Shown: positions 63,930 through 64,000 of the stretch, one piece after another | How positions within the stretch are numbered: position 1 is the stretch's first letter | How the letters are laid out: every line of letters starts with the position of its first letter | NCBI RefSeq assembly: GCF_041197575.1 | Contig: NZ_JBDKXB010000004.1 | Span: 124,001-188,000, forward strand | DNA: 64,000 nt | DNA from: Thioalkalicoccus limnaeus | GTDB taxonomy: Bacteria; Pseudomonadota; Gammaproteobacteria; Chromatiales; Chromatiaceae | Direction of reading: 5' to 3' | Program-made: the position numbers and the translations under genes | Notes under the pieces: generated by a model | The model's input: the letters and a program-made list of their open reading frames with translations, nothing else | Told to the model about the DNA's origin: nothing | The model's database searches: none

Positions 63930-64000
63930 ATGATTCAAGTCTACAAGAAGCAATTGTTGTGGTTGGCGGTTCTCGTGCCGATGGTCATGACCACGCTGGC
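63930..64000 (+). CDS. Start of an exported or membrane protein (cut by window end)
   Basis: The last 71 bases open with ATG after an AAGAG ribosome site and encode MIQVYKKQLLWLAVLVPMVMTTL, a basic N-terminus followed by a hydrophobic segment, that is, a signal peptide or membrane anchor. Its position suggests another component of the cytochrome locus. The family cannot be told. Confidence 0.6.
   Translation, partial: MIQVYKKQLLWLAVLVPMVMTTL

Overview
This is a GC-rich chromosomal window from a gammaproteobacterium. The gene orders ftsZ-lpxC-dciA-M23-secA-argJ-Nudix/ThiE, HAD-rppH-ptsP and hisI-hisE-tatABC match those of Pseudomonas and Chromatiales. The last 5 kb hold a decaheme cytochrome / outer-membrane porin pair followed by a diheme cytochrome c, which suggests a redox-versatile lineage, possibly a purple sulfur bacterium (Chromatiales). 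That placement is inferred from gene order and content; no phototrophy gene lies in the window. No insertion sequence, phage, tRNA, rRNA or CRISPR array was found.

Layout. 1-8.5 kb: end of the division/cell-wall cluster (ftsZ 3' end, lpxC), dciA on the minus strand, a membrane-anchored M23 peptidase, secA, argJ, and a Nudix hydrolase fused to a ThiE-like domain. 8.7-12 kb: a small exported protein, an ABC ATPase, a permease and a DUF4857-type membrane protein behind a promoter whose -10 overlaps a Fur-box-like sequence. 12-15 kb: a V4R sensor overlapping a diguanylate cyclase gene, then a membrane-anchored lipase-like hydrolase. 15-22 kb: a long MscS-family channel, phoBR, an MBL-fold hydrolase and an ADP-ribose pyrophosphatase. 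21.7-25 kb: a minus-strand lipid operon (olsB-like, plsC/olsA-like, GT4 glycosyltransferase, PAP2), probably making ornithine lipids and a glycolipid. 25-33.5 kb: HAD phosphatase, rppH, ptsP, BON lipoprotein, yraN, rsmI, a glutamine amidotransferase, a lipoprotein hydrolase and a small exported protein.

33.7-41.3 kb is a tellurium-resistance-type (Ter) stress module: PP2C phosphatase and protein kinase in overlapping genes, a TerZ/TerD-like protein, TerB, two TerD paralogues and a TerD-TerA fusion. It converges on a complete MoxR/Bat operon (moxR, DUF58, DUF4381, batA, batB, batC, batD; 49.1-41.4 kb), whose BatC carries a long acidic tandem repeat. 50-54.4 kb: hisB-hisA-hisI-hisE (hisH and hisF absent from their usual places) and tatABC. 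54.5-57.4 kb: a LysR regulator, a NamZ-type muramidase and a lone mlaC. 57.8-64 kb: an AraC-family regulator followed by an mtrA/mtrB-type porin-cytochrome pair and a diheme cytochrome c, the candidate extracellular electron conduit; a further gene is cut by the window end.

The parts of most general interest are the porin-cytochrome locus, the Ter module beside the Bat operon, the PhoBR/phosphate-free-lipid neighbourhood, and the iron-responsive-looking ABC/DUF4857 operon.
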